64,000 nt of DNA from Primulina eburnea (GCF_022965805.1 NC_133101.1:16897054-16961053); one strand, 5' to 3'; positions 44,590-56,679 are shown, counted from the stretch's first letter. Translations and numbers: made by a program. Notes: generated from the sequence alone by a model not told the origin.

Positions 44590-46000
44590 TGATAGGACTC
44601 GTTTTTACGTGTTTTTAGTGTTGGTTTTGAGTCGCGTTCATGCATCATATTAGTTTGTTTTAGTTGAATTTTGCATTTTTTTAGCATTATTTAGCATTTG
44701 ACGGATCTCGTGTATTCTATGGTTATTTTGTAGGAATTGAACCAAAAAGTGGGAGAAACTTTCGCATAATATCGAAGAGGTCTCGCTAGGGCGGTCAAAA
44801 GTGACCTCCCCAGCGAGCATTGTGGTCTGGCCGAGGATTATTTTGCGCAAGTGTCTCGCTAGGGCGGTCAAAAGTGACCGCCCCAGCGAAACCAGGGACA
44901 TACTCGAGGAAGCTTATTCGAGGACCTCTCGCTAGGGCGGTCAAAAGATACCGCCCTAGCGAGAAGCGAGATTGAGAAAGATTTGTTTCCAAATTTCTAG
45001 GGACTCTATCCTACACCAAAACCTAACACACGAGATCAGCAGCCGTTTTTCATCTTTTATCAGACTTTTCATCATTTTTCTTGGAGAGGAGGCTAGGAGA
45101 AAAGGAGATTTCGAAGACCTCGAGATTTCCACGCGTCGTGGCCGTCATCCATCGTCATCTTTAGTATTTTCATTATTCAGTATTTTATTTCTTACATTGA
45201 TTGTGATTTTTATCATGAATTTCAGTAGCTAAAACTCTAGATTTGTTGGGATTTGAGGGGATCCTACCCCGTACTCGGTGTTTAACATTATTTCTCGACG
45301 TTTTTATTAGTGATTTGTTAATGCTATTGTTCGTTCTTGTTTCAATCGAAGCCTAGCTAACTTCCTTTGATTATTTCATGTTGTTGGTGATTTCGATATA
45401 ATAATTAACAATAGAATCAAATAGTATAAACCACGGATCTACAATTTTAGTAGATATACGGAATTGGATACGTGTCGATAGTGATAGTTCACCCGAATGA
45501 AAGCTAGTGGATTCCATAGAATGTAATGAAATCTTGAACTGTTAAATATTTGAGGACACTTGAGTACTGCATGTTTTTGATTAGTATTAATATAGTTCGA
45601 CAGAGTATATTAATTAGTCTAGGGAATTCCGTCGAATGCACGAGTAAAAGTCGAGTGTAATTATTTAAACACGAGTGGTAGGTGAACTGCTAATTCCCAA
45701 CAAATTCATTTCTCATTTGATTTAATCCAAATTAATCATTGCTTTCTTGAATACGTTTTCTTTGCATTTTAATTATTTTAGTTGTTTAATTTACATTAGT
45801 TTAATCATCAACTCATTTTATCGTTGCTAAAGAAATTTTACTTGAAAATAAAAATAGTGTAACACAGTCCTTGTGGAACGGTACTCGTATTCACTTACGT
45901 TTATTATAACTTGACTATCGTGCACTTGCGATATTTAAATCGAGCTTTCATTTATAAAATAAATTTTGGGATTATTCACTGTGCAAGTTTGGCTCGATCA
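44590..46000 (+). repeat. Element I 3' LTR
   Basis: It begins TGATAGGACTCG and ends GGCTCGATCA, 1411 bp, followed by TSD GCTGG. It holds three hairpins at 44782-44817, 44855-44888 and 44928-44963, in better condition than those in the 5' LTR. Confidence 0.95.
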
Positions 46001-46005
46001 GCTGG

Positions 46006-49000
46006 GAACCTCTGTCTCATATCAGACTCAGTCTCCCAGGTAGCTTCTTCAATGCCATGACGACTCCACTGAACTTTCACAAGTGGAATAATCTTCGTTC
46101 TGAGATGTTTTTCCTTCCGATCAAGAATCTGAATCGGCTTTTCAAAATAACTCAATGTTTCATCAAGTTCGGCCTCGTCTGGCTGAATAATATGTGAAGC
46201 ATCTGGCATGTACTTCCGCAATAATGATACATGAAAGACATCATGTATCCCAGATAATGAAGGTGGTAATGCGAGTCAAATACCAATGGTCTACGTCGCA
46301 CATTGGCATATTTGGCTTGTCTATCTTGGGCTGCCTTCATTATTTTCTGTATCAGCTTCACTTTCTCCTTCATATCTCTGATTATATCAGGTCCAATCTC
46401 AGGGACTTCAGAGATATCGTCCCAATACAGAGGGGATCTGCATTTCTTACCGTACAACGCCTCGAAAGGAGTCATCTCAATACTCGTCTGATAGCTGTTG
46501 TTGTACGAGAATTCACAAAGTGGCAAGGCATCTTGCCAATTAGTGCTAAAATTCAGCACTACAGCTCTAAGCATATCTTCCAATCTCTGGATAGTCCGTT
46601 CTGACTGTCCGTCGATCTGTGGATGATATGCGGTACTAAGATGTAACTTCGTACCTAGAGCCTGCTGTAAACTCTGCCAGAAGTGCGAAGTAAACCGAGG
46701 ATCATGGTCTGAAACAATCGACTTCGGCACTCCGTGCAATCTAACCACCTCTCTGACATATATCTATGCCATCTGGTCATGTCGGTATGTCATCTTGTAC
46801 GGAATAAAACATGCGGATTTGGTCAATCTGTCAATTACGACCCAAATCGCATCACAACCTCGAGAAGATCTCGGTAGCTTCGTCACAAAATCCATGGAAA
46901 TGTCATCCTATTTCCATTCAGGAATAGATAAGCTTTGTAATAGTCCTCCTGGTCTCTTTCTTTCTGCTTTCACCTGCTGGCAATTCAGACATTTTGATAC
47001 AAACTCGGCAATATCAGCTTTCATCTGTTTCCACCAAAACTGTCTTTTCAAATCATTATACATTTTTCTGCCACCAGGATGAATACTGAATCGACTGCTG
47101 TGTGCTTCTGATAAAATCTGTCGCTTCAATTCTGAAACATTCGGCACAACCAGACGATCATTCACATACAGTACACTTTTTCGTACCTGATACTCAGATC
47201 GATGCCCTGCTCTAACCATCGATATTGAGTTCTGAACATTCTGATCACTTTTCTGAGCTACTTTAACTCTTGAAATCAGCTCTGGTTCAACTTGAACAAC
47301 ATATAATCTCATCGGTCTGTAATTTGTCTCAAATACTAATCCAGACAAACAGCATTCTTCAATCATATTCGAAACGCCAATTGTCGATAAGGATAAAGAG
47401 CATACCTTTCGACTCAGTGCGTCCGCTGCTGCATTGGATTTCCCCGGATAGTATTTGATTTCACAATCGAAATCCTTCAGTAAATCAAGCCATCTTCTCT
47501 GTCTCATATTCAGCTCTGACTGTGAAAACAGATACTTCAGGCTCTTATGATCAGAATAAATCTCAAACTTTTACCCATAAAGATAATGTCGCCATATCTT
47601 CAGAGCAAAGATAATGGCTGCCAATTCAAGATCATGGATTGGGTAACGAGTCTCATGTGGTTTCAGTTGACTCGAGGCATAAGCGATAACATGTCCTCGC
47701 TGCATTAGAACACAACTCAATCCTCGGTGAGATGCATCACAGTAAACCACAAAATCACCAGTACCTGAGGGGATAGTCAGTATCGGTGCACTGGTCAATC
47801 TTTTCTTCAATTCAAGAAAGCTGGTCTCACATTCTTCAGACCAAACAAATGGAGCATTCTTCTGAGTCAACTGAGTAATAGGCTTGGCAATACTCGAGAA
47901 ATCTTTAATAAATCGTTGGTAATATCCTGCCAAACCCATAAAACTGCGAATTTCGGGCACTGATGTCGGTCTCGGCCAAGAAATCACCGCCTCAACTTTA
48001 CTGGGATCAACAGATATACCATCTCCGGATATAATGTGACCCAAGAATACAACCTGTCTCAACCAAAACTCGCATTTCGACAGTTTAGCATATATTTTCT
48101 CAGCCCTCAGAATTCCCAACACAGTTCTCAGATGCTCAGCATGCTCAATCACATTCTTTGAATAAATCAAAATATCATCAATGAATATGATAACAAAATC
48201 ATCAAGATATCTCTGAAAGACACGGTTCATTAATCCCATAAATACAGCTGGCGCATTCGTTAAACCAAACGGCATGACAATAAATTCATAGTGTCCATAC
48301 ATGGTTCTGAATGTTGTCTTTGAGATATCAGAATCTTTGGCTCTCAGCTGATGATATCCAGATCTCAGATCAATCATGGATTATACAGAAGAACCCTGCA
48401 ACTGATCAAAAAAATCAACACTACGAGGCAAAGGGTATTTGTTTTTTACCGTTGCCTTGTTCAGTTGCCGGTAATCAATACATAATCTCATAGAACCGTG
48501 TTTCTTCCTCACAAATAATACTGGAGCACCCCAAAGAGAAACACTCGGTCTAATGTATCCCTTGGCCAGTAGATCTTCTAACAGATCTTTCAATTCTTTT
48601 AACTCAATCGGTGTCATTCTATACGAAGCTCTAGAAATCGGTACTGTACCGGGCATCAACTCAATGCTGAAGTCAATATCTCGGATCGGAGGCAATCCCG
48701 GAATCTCGTCTGGGAAGACGTCAGAAAACTCACACACCACTGGCAGATCTGCCAACGATGGACTCGATTTCAGTAAATCAACTGAATAGACAAGGAATCC
48801 CTCTGCTCCTTTCTGTAACAATCGAGTCATAGACAATACGGATATCAAAGGAATTCTGATCTAGAACCCTTACCATAGAATTTCCACTCGTCAGCCATAT
48901 CTGGTCTGAATCTCACAATCTTGTGGAAACAATCAACAGTCGCTCTATACTTGGTCAGCATATCAATCCCGATAATACAGTCAAAATCAGACAACCCAAG

Positions 49001-49312
49001 TACAATGCAATCTAACTCAATCTCCTGCCCATCATACTGTAGTATGCAATGTTTTACAGAATTCATTGATATTAAACATGTCCCCAATGGAGAAGAGACA
49101 GACACTACAGACGATAATGACTCAATAGGCAATGCATGACTCAATGCAAATTTCTCAGAAATAAATGTATGAGAAGCACCAGTATCAATCAATACATAAG
49201 CAGGGTAACCAGAAATAAAACAGTTACCTGCAACGACATCATCTGGTGCTTCCTCTGCCTGCTTCTCTATCATTGCGAATACTCTGGCTTGCTGTCTAGG
49301 AGGCTGGCTCAC
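46006..49312 (-). pseudogene. pol: Element H pol: protease, RT, RNase H, integrase, chromodomain (broken)
   Basis: On the minus strand: protease [19 protein letters not shown] near 49200; a frameshift near 48846; RT with [20 protein letters not shown], a TAA at 48381 and [11 protein letters not shown] near 48180; RNase H with [14 protein letters not shown] near 47745 and a stop at 47571; integrase finger [20 protein letters not shown] near 47080; stops at 46908 and near 46770; and catalytic VSDHDPRFTSHFW near 46700 with DGQSERTIQRLEDM. Near 46270 about 50 codons between integrase and the tail are deleted. A chromodomain tail (VQWSRHGIEEATWETESDMR) ends at the insertion site of element I, with the original stop a few bases beyond it. 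Confidence 0.92.
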
Positions 49313-50329
49313 TGTCTAGCTACCTCCGGGCCTCTGCTGTGACTGAGCTGGGGCTGGCTGAAATGAATGAACAACAGCAGATCGTTTATCAGTCTGTGCC
49401 GTTGATCCAGATGATTCGGCTCCCTGAGATCTTTGGGAACCTCTCTGTCGACACACTCTAGCAAAGTGTCTCGGTTGTTTGCAAACGTTGCAGCTACCAG
49501 TCACTCCCTGGCATTGCTCAGTGGGATGTCTCCCTCCGCAAGTTCTGCAGTAAGGTCCAGTATAACTCTGTTTGGAACCACTGGAGCTAGAAGAACTGCT
49601 CCATGATTTCTTGAACGGCTTTCCTCGGGCTTTCAAGAAATCTTTCTTTCCAATACTGCTGCTACCACCCTCAAATCTGGAAGGAGGTTGATGTGGCCTC
49701 GGTATTTGAGGAACATACGAAGCTCCTTTCTGTCTCATCATACTAGCTTCTGCTCTTTTGGCTCGGTTCAGGGCATCAGTGAAATTATTCGGTCGCCATA
49801 TGTTCACCAATGTAAAAATATCGGGGTTCAAGCCATTGATGAACTGATCAGCAGTAGCTTCCTCGCTTTCAGCAACATGTGGAGCAAATCTCAACAAGGT
49901 GGAGTACTTAGTCACATACTCTTCAACGTTTAACTGCCCCTGTCTCAAATTGGCAAATTCTGCCCTTTTTTCTTTCTTGTACGACACTGGAAAGAACCTC
50001 TGATAAAATTCAGTTCTAAACACATTCCAGGTAATAGTCTTACCTCGATGTTCTAATGCCCGCTTGGTTGTGATCCACCAGTTCTTTGCCACATCGTGTA
50101 ACTGGTGTCCTATCAGCTTCACTCTCCGCTCAATTGTGTAATCCAAAGACTCAAACAACATTTCTATGTCATCTAATCAGCCTTCACATTCCACAGAAGT
50201 CTCTGTTCCTTTCAGGGTTGGCGGTTTAAATGACTGAAACCTCTTCAACAGTGTTTCCATTGGTGTCACTGTAACGTCCATTGGAGGATTCGAAGTACTA
50301 CCCTATTCTGGTACTCTTCTCGGAGGCAT
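49313..50329 (-). pseudogene. gag: Element H gag (broken by three stops)
   Basis: Start MPPRRVPE at 50329 with a TAG almost at once (~50306), a TGA replacing a tryptophan codon near 50179, then an open frame from 50161 to TAG at 49316. Conserved gag core: KLIGHQLHDVAKNWWITTKR, LRQGQLNVEEYVTKYSTLLR, VAESEEATADQFINGLNPDI. A serine-rich linker precedes CRTCGGRHPTEQC and the CCHC-like knuckle CNVCKQPRHFARVC near 49490-49450. The frame would run on into protease. Confidence 0.9.
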
Positions 50330-50568
50330 ATCTGATAATCAAATGGATTAGTAACAAATACCACAATTCTGTTTCAGTCCTCCTCCGATCATCTTACTGC
50401 TGATCTAGAATCGGTGCTGATCCATTCTCAATAAAACATATTACCATATCAAATCAGATAAGCAAGTAACATGTATTAAAGCAGTAAGACATGCTAGCAT
50501 TCAAAAGCAGGAAAGAAAACTCAATCTACCCCGCTCACTAGCTCCTATCTCAATCTAAAGGATCTATC

Positions 50569-50580
50569 GCTCTGATACCA
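50569..50580 (-). other. Element H primer-binding site
   Basis: The plus strand reads GCTCTGATACCA, complementary to initiator tRNA-Met on the minus strand. It lies five bases from the 5' LTR boundary at 50586, with no gene between it and gag. Confidence 0.93.
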
Positions 50581-50585
50581 CCTGT

Positions 50586-52028
50586 TGTGGAGACCCGGAC
50601 GCTAATCATCTTCTTAATTGTTATTGGGATAATTGGATCAATATAATTAATCTGGGTCTAATTTTTTTAAAAAAATATAGTGCGGAACGTAATGGAATCA
50701 ATCTAATATACATATCAGTATAAAAGTATAAATCTTATACAACATACATTCATCTATATCTAAGGTTCAACAACTAATTATCAAGTGTTCAACCCTATTT
50801 ACATCGAAGTCCGTAGTCTCCACTCTAATCACGATCTATCCTCATCTTCTTGACCCTGATCATGTCCCTCCTGTTGCCACGCACACATACAAACACGACA
50901 ACAGCCGGATAACTCCGGTGAGATATATATCCCAGTATAAACAATGTAAATATGCAGTCATATAACAACATATATAAAAGCATGAAACACATATCTATAA
51001 CATGTATCAGATCTGAAAAGCATGTATCAATACAAACTCTGAATCACACTCTGTGACTCCTAGACTCTGACTCCACTCATCCTGATCTAGGGATCCCAAT
51101 CTGAATAAGAGCGCAACGTTCTCCCATCTACTTTACCCCAGCTAGATGGTGGTACGTTCTTAGTCCCAGACTTTGGCTATCTATATCGAAGATCTGCAAT
51201 AGGAGTCGGTCTTCTCCTCAGTCTATCGATATATATCCAAAAGTAAAGTGACTTGGAGGTTCTGCCATGACGGTTCTGTCAAAGACTAGGCGGTTCTGCC
51301 CAACTCTAACTCATGCTTTGCTATAATCAATAGAATAAGCATATCAATATCAAAAATTGCAAATATCAAATGCAACAATCATTCAGTATGTGATTTTGGG
51401 AGACTCAAGTCAATTTAACTCGAGTTGTGCAATCCCGAATCAACATTTATTTATACATTTCTTTCCGTCTTTCTGAATCTGTCGAAGTCTCGAACTCAAA
51501 GTCTGTCAATACTCAATCTGGCAATGACAATAACGAGGAATACAATATCAATACCTCCCTCACTCGATTCTGGATATAATCAGAACTATATCACATTCTG
51601 TTTCAACAGCATAACTGCCCAATTTCAATATACCCAGCAATACAAATCGACACATATCAATTCCTGTAACTCATGATCAATAATGATACACATCTGATAT
51701 CATATCTCAACCCAATCAACTCTGAAATTCATAACAATTTCATAATCAATCTGTTTTTCAATCTGTCTTTGATTCTACGATGTCTAGCATGTCAAGAACA
51801 TCATATATGAATCATATTCGATTCTGACAACATCATAATTTCAAGACATAACAAAACGTAACAAAACTTACGTCCAGTTGTAGTCTGTAATGAGAGGATC
51901 ACTATACCGAAGTCGGATTGAAAATCGGACGAACGGATTATTCGCAAATCGAATTCTAAACTCACGAACTTAAAACTTCCCCAAAACCTTTCTTCCTGTT
52001 TTCTTGAATTCTGAGGCTAAATCGTGCT

Positions 52029-52096
<68 letters not shown>

Positions 52097-52506
52097 GCAT
52101 GCCAAAGCTAGGTGGCTCACTCCTTTGCAATACACGTCTCGCGCATATGCGCGGCCCTCTTCGGCGCATATGCGCGAGACATAATGTCGGCGCGTCTGTA
52201 TCATGGTAGCTCGCGCATATGAGCGCCCTCATTCGGCGCATATACGCGAGGTCCTTCAGCTTTCTTTGCAACTCTCGGGTACCCTCGCGCATGTGCGCCG
52301 ATACATGTCGCGCATATGCGCGAGGTGTTCTGCCTATTCCGCGCATATGCGCCCAATCTGATCGCGCATATGCGCGAGGCTCATTTCCTCAAACAAAATT
52401 CCAACTTCTTTCCGGCTTCCCCGGTCTCATCCGTTCTGTCTATAATCACATCAATTAATCAACGAATCATTTTTGATTAACAACACATCAAATCTCGGGC
52501 ATTACA
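50586..52506 (-). repeat. Element H 5' LTR with expanded TA microsatellite
   Basis: It runs from TGTGGAGACCCGGACGCTAA to TCTCGGGCATTACA, 1921 bp, homologous to 32769-34642. The excess length is mostly a TA repeat at 52032-52091, at the position of the short TATA-like run in the other LTR. The palindrome array is at 52138-52379. Confidence 0.95.
52138..52379 (-). promoter_or_regulatory. CGCATATGCG palindrome array in the U3 of element H (5' LTR copy)
   Basis: Same arrangement as at 34272-34515, with CTCGCGCATATGCGCG at the start and CGCGCATATGCGCGAG at the end. A few units differ between the LTRs (for example CTCATATACGCGAG versus CGCATATGCGCGAG for the second unit). Confidence 0.75.
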
Positions 52507-52544
52507 CTTATAGACCAACCAAGATCACGAAGGTTTATATTGAA

Positions 52545-52786
52545 TGTAAGGCCCTGTAATTAATTATCCGGTAATTTTGCCATAATTAGAATAATTATTG
52601 AGTTGTAAATTTAAATAATTATTTATGCCAAATAAATTTTAGAAGTGTGTTAAAGATATGTATTTTAGAATATCGGAGAATTTAACAATATAAAATACAT
52701 ATAGAGTTTAAATAACACACGAGAGCAAAATAAATACAGACCGAGATAGATGGGCTTGAGTTACTATTTTAGTAACCAAATACACA

Positions 52787-52858
<72 letters not shown>

Positions 52859-54075
52859 ACACACACATATACATACACACAATTTACCAAATAAAAGAAG
52901 GAAGAATCGAGAAAGGGAAGAGAAGAAAGAAACTTTCCCAAACCCAAATTTTCGCCACCCTTGGAGCAACTGCGGGAAAATCGCGATATTTCTTCCGTCC
53001 GGCGTCGAAATTTCTATCGGTCTGAAGGGGTGTCTTCCTAACATCCTAAGCTTCGATTAAAGTCAGAAATCGCGAAGTTTGAGCAAGGATTCTGGTATAT
53101 CGAAGCTGTTGTTCTGGTGCTCTGTTTCTGCACGAATTCTTCCGATTTTGGGTGAGAGTTTTTAGGTTGCTGCGATTTTTGTAGCTTGAATTTGTAGAAA
53201 TAATCTAAATAAACTTTGTAGGGCTTTATGTTAGCTGTTCAAAGCCACTAGAATCATCAAATTTCGATAAGAAACGAATTTGATATGATTTTTCTACCAA
53301 AATGTGTCAAATCAAAATCTTCAAGTGTGTTGTGCAGGACACCTACTGTAATTCGAGTTTTTGTCAATTTTGAGCTCGGATTCTGGACTTGTGATTCAAA
53401 TAAAAGTTATAGAGCTATGTATTTTCTTCGTAATGATATAAGTTTCGTTAAATTACATTAAGAATTTACTCATTTTGCCGAAACTGCTCAGTACGAGATT
53501 CTGTCCGAAAATCTGTTGAGTGGCAGTGTGTTCTTGAAAATTGTGAGAGTAATATACTGAGATTATGAAGATGGTTTCAACTGGAGAAACTTAGATAATT
53601 GAGTTATCTTTCATTTCCAGTTGGCGGATATTGATTTGAGTTAATATTGAGTGAGATACGAATTTAATGTTCTTTTGTGCCAAATCGGACATTGGTATGA
53701 AATGTAGTTTTCATGATCGACTTATTGTGGTTTTGTTTAGGCCGAGAGTCTTGAAGTGAAGCTGTTATTGGAATTGCCAAGTTGTTATAGGTATGTTACA
53801 GCTTGGTAACGTACGACGGTAAAACATAAATTACGTTTAATTATCATTCTGTGTTACATGGATCATGTTTATGAATTGTTGACTGTTATAAATTGTTAAA
53901 TGCCTTCGTTGTGATCTATCTTTATTATTATGACATATTATTGGCATTTAGCATCGGGCATATAGTTATGACATTCATGTTGAGCCCTATCGTTCTTGTT
54001 GGCCCATTGTTGATATCCGTTGTTATCTGGCACTGTTGTTTATCTCGGGATCATTGTGTGGCTGATAGGCCTATA
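52545..54075 (+). mobile_element. LTR-like fragment interrupting copia remnants
   Basis: It begins TGTAAGGCCCTGTAATTAAT exactly where the copia gag frame is lost. TG starts of this kind are typical of plant gypsy LTRs. A TA microsatellite fills about 52788-52855. The segment ends without a clear CA boundary or TSD, at the truncated edge of another copia gag near 54075, so it is probably a partial LTR. It has no coding capacity; the open frames over the TA repeat are low-complexity artefacts. Confidence 0.5.
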
Positions 54076-54648
54076 TCCTGGCCTCCTCGTTGAAAAGGCA
54101 TCCTTAACCATGGAAATGGTAAGTTTTCCATCTGGAGCCGAGTTGCTAAGAGAAACTACAAGTGTTTCCCAGCTATCAGGAAGTGAACTGAGAAGTAGGA
54201 GTGTCTGCATCTCATCTCCAAGCGGTATCTCTACAGACGATAATTGATTTACCAGACTCTGGTACTCACTGGTATGCTCGGCAACAGAAGTTCCACTTTT
54301 GAACTTCATATTGACTAACCGCCTCATCAACAGGGCTTTATTCCGAGCGGTCTTGGCCTGGTACATGTCCTCCAGCTTCTTCCAGAGAGCATATGTGTCT
54401 GTCTCCTATGCAACATGGTGGAAGACACTATGATCAATCCATTGTCGGATTTGACCAATAGATTTCCGGTTTAATTTCCTCCACTCTGACGCTTTGGTTG
54501 GATCAGGATTTTCACCTTTCAATTCTACGGGATCGAACAAATCTTTACAGTTGAGGAGATCTTCCATCCGAGGTTTCCACAGCGTGTAGTTGGTTGTCGT
54601 GAGCATAATCATAGCTCCAGAATATGATGTTGACTCTTCTGTGGTCAT
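54076..54648 (-). pseudogene. gag: Copia gag remnant (minus strand)
   Basis: The start MTTEESTSYSGAMIMLTTTN at 54648 is followed by YTLWKPRMEDLLNCKDLFDP. A frame break near 54400 is followed by MYQAKTARNKALLMRRLVNM, SVAEHTSEYQSLVNQLSSV and LPDSWETLVVSLSNSAPDG, the usual gag order in Tork/Tnt1-like copia elements. Similarity stops near 54080, before the zinc knuckle. The PBS and LTR upstream (55183-55452) belong to it. Confidence 0.85.
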
Positions 54649-55180
54649 CTTAAATATTTATTTATCAAAATAGGAGCTGAATCTCGTAAAACGGAGTACA
54701 CCGTTGTGTCCGGAACGGCCGAAAATGATGGAATAGGCACTTCGGGGTCAGAAATTCTATTGCTGAAAATTTTGGGATCACTATATAACTTTCTGATAGT
54801 TCAGTGGTCTCTAAGTCATTACCAAAAGTTCAAGGGCCATTCTGTACTTTAGGAAAGATAAAGGACCATTTTGAAACGAGCAGAAAGTATAAGGACCAAA
54901 ATGCAATTTTCAGAAAATTGAATAGTGCTGATGACGTGGCACTGACTGGACGCTTACGTTGCAATGACGTGGCGAGCACTGTTCATCATCTTCTTCGTAA
55001 AGAACTTTTGAAAAATCACAGAAAATTCGTTTGATGTCCGATTTTCGATTTGAAAATACCGGTAGACTCGTGGGAACGAGAGCTACGTCGTGGTATAATC
55101 AAAACAAGATTTCAGACAATTTAACGCAATCGAATTTTTCACAAAGAGCTCTCCTTCGATGGCTAATACCTCTAACCAGA
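54649..55180. other. Leader region between copia PBS and gag
   Basis: This is the untranslated leader of the minus-strand copia element. I see no gene; the open frame at 54804-55034 has no recognisable features. Confidence 0.6.
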
Positions 55181-55192
55181 CTCTGATACCAC
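55181..55192 (-). other. Copia primer-binding site (minus)
   Basis: The plus strand CTCTGATACCAC gives TGGTATCAGAG on the minus strand, complementary to initiator tRNA-Met, just inside the LTR boundary at 55194. Confidence 0.88.
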
Positions 55193-55193
55193 T

Positions 55194-55452
55194 TGTTGGG
55201 AATTAAACTATCAAAGATCAAAATAATTTGAGAGAAAAATCAATCTATTCAATTCATAGATTTAATTTACAGAGAGAAATAAAAACTCTCAGATCCTCGC
55301 AGCACTCTCAAGGCTCTCCTCTACTTGGGATTAGGATTCCTCAACTGGGAATGAGATGATTTAAACAACGAGTTGAAGCCTCTATTTATAGAGGATATTC
55401 TGCACATGTTAATGGGTGTGAATGGAAGATGGCAGTCATTGGAGAATCAACA
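55194..55452 (-). repeat. Short copia 5' LTR (minus strand, outer boundary tentative)
   Basis: It begins TGTTGGGAATTAAAC at the PBS side. The outer end is placed at GAGAATCAACA (55452) because it gives a TGTTG/CAACA terminal repeat. A TATA box (TATAAATAG on the minus strand) lies at about 55383-55392, a sensible distance from that end. No second LTR or TSD is available to confirm it. It probably inserted into intron 2 of the PP2C pseudogene. Confidence 0.6.
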
Positions 55453-55843
55453 ATAGCTGCACCTACCGTTGAAAAAGTGGACCTTCTAGATGGTGGTTGG
55501 AGATTTCCAATTTGAGTTCTTCATAATTGTGATCGAAAATGAAAGAATATAAAAGTAGTACATCTAACCAGGCAGTGAATTTGATTCTTGGAAGAGTTGC
55601 CAAGACAAATCCCTTTAAACACAAACAATTTTGGGCGGATGCCAATTCTCAAAAACCATTGGAACGATATTGGCGCTGATGAGATTGTTCACACACTTAA
55701 TATAACTAAAACTTGTTTTAGATTTTCCCGAAAGGGATTTGACTCGAGCGATGTAATGAGAAACTCCAAAGCCAAATCTAGATTCTACACTCCAATGCAC
55801 TTTTAAGGGAGACTTCAATGCTATCGGAATATGCAAGGATTAC

Positions 55844-56675
55844 CTGAATTATACCCTTGATTCTCCAAACTCCTCGGTAATAGACAACAATAGGTGAATC
55901 ATCAGGATGCAAAGCTTCGACCTCTCTTCGCACATTCTCACACGACACATTATGATCGGTCGACAATCGTTCTGCAACAACCGAATTATAATCTCCATCG
56001 AATCCCTCCTACCAAGAACAGCTCTTGAATCTCCCAAGTTTGCCACATATAATTCACCACCTGAAATTGCACCAACGAGACAACATGATCCCACCGAAGC
56101 AATCTGCGGCTTCAGTGGCAATGATCGCTTAACTAAGTGAGTAAAATCTTCCTCTGTCGCATTAAAAGCCTTGTTTATTACATCTGACGATAACCTCCCA
56201 TGTTCTGTGGCAAATTCTACAGGAAACAGAGTAAAAATAAACAAACTTTGTTTTAAACTTATCGTCTTGCACTGCGATTCAAAAATATTCACAAAAAATT
56301 ACTCTAAAACCCAACTATCCCTGCCATGAACACAAAATTAAAACTTCGCGTATGGAAACACAAAAACCCACAATCCCCAAACAAAAAAAAAACAACAATA
56401 CCGAACAAAATTCAGAGAAAGAATTTACTGTGGAGATAAGGGAAGAGGTGACGATTGACGAAGCGGGAAGCCTCCGGCCTACCATGGCCGTCGTAAACTC
56501 CGACGTAGGTGGCGGACGGCGACGTAAACACCTAGCTCTGATCCTCCAGGCTGGAATTCGCCTGCACCACCGCTATCGAGAAGTCTCCAGACGCGTGCGG
56601 CTTGAGGTCCGTGTGCCACATCAAACTATCGGTGTTTCGCCACCCCAAGCACCTGAAACAGCAAGATTGCGACAT
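55844..56675 (-). pseudogene. PP2C protein phosphatase (plant clade D-like) pseudogene, exons 1-2
   Basis: On the minus strand exon 1 is 56675-56429, starting MSQSCCFRCLGWRNTDSLMW and containing SGDFSIAVVQANSSLEDQS and VYDGHGRPEASRFVNRHLFP. The metal-binding DGHGG motif has become DGHGR, and a TAG at 56534-56532 breaks it. Intron 1 runs from GTAAAT (56428) to CTGTAG (56217). Exon 2 (56216-55844) has [37 protein letters not shown] and [14 protein letters not shown], then a one-base frame change near 56015, then LSTDHNV and [13 protein letters not shown]. It ends at a GT donor (GTAATC). Later exons are absent, so the gene is truncated, probably at the copia insertion. Active enzymes of this family dephosphorylate plasma-membrane H+-ATPases. 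Confidence 0.88.
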
Positions 56676-56679
56676 CCCT

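Larger units (their letters stand above)
34772..46000 (+). mobile_element. Element I: Athila-type Ty3/gypsy retrotransposon with a third ORF
   Basis: It has two LTRs (34772-36164 and 44590-46000), TSD GCTGG, and the Athila/Tat-type PBS TGGCGCTGTTGTCGGGGA. It lacks a chromodomain. After pol there is a hairpin array, a TATA-like box, an extra ORF (42179-43057) and a ~1.5 kb non-coding tail. By eye the LTRs differ at about 31 sites over ~1.39 kb (~2%) plus an 18-bp deletion, so the element is older than B. Gag has a frame break and a stop; pol has one stop. Confidence 0.95.
32769..52506 (-). mobile_element. Element H: Ty3/gypsy chromovirus (Tekay/Del-like), dead, split by Athila-type element I
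   Basis: Minus-strand order: 5' LTR (52506-50586), PBS (50580-50569), gag (50329-49313), pol (49312-46006), element I, 3' UTR and PPT (34766-34643), 3' LTR (34642-32769). The TSD CTTAT is at 32764-32768 and 52507-52511. Gag-pol has several stops, a frameshift and a deletion of roughly 50 codons. Element I inserted at the last few codons of pol (TSD GCTGG at 34767-34771 and 46001-46005). A related decayed copy on the plus strand begins near 58080. Confidence 0.93.

Noticed and set aside
52708..53044. Open frames with long IYIYIY stretches
   Set aside because: They are reading-through of the TA microsatellite.
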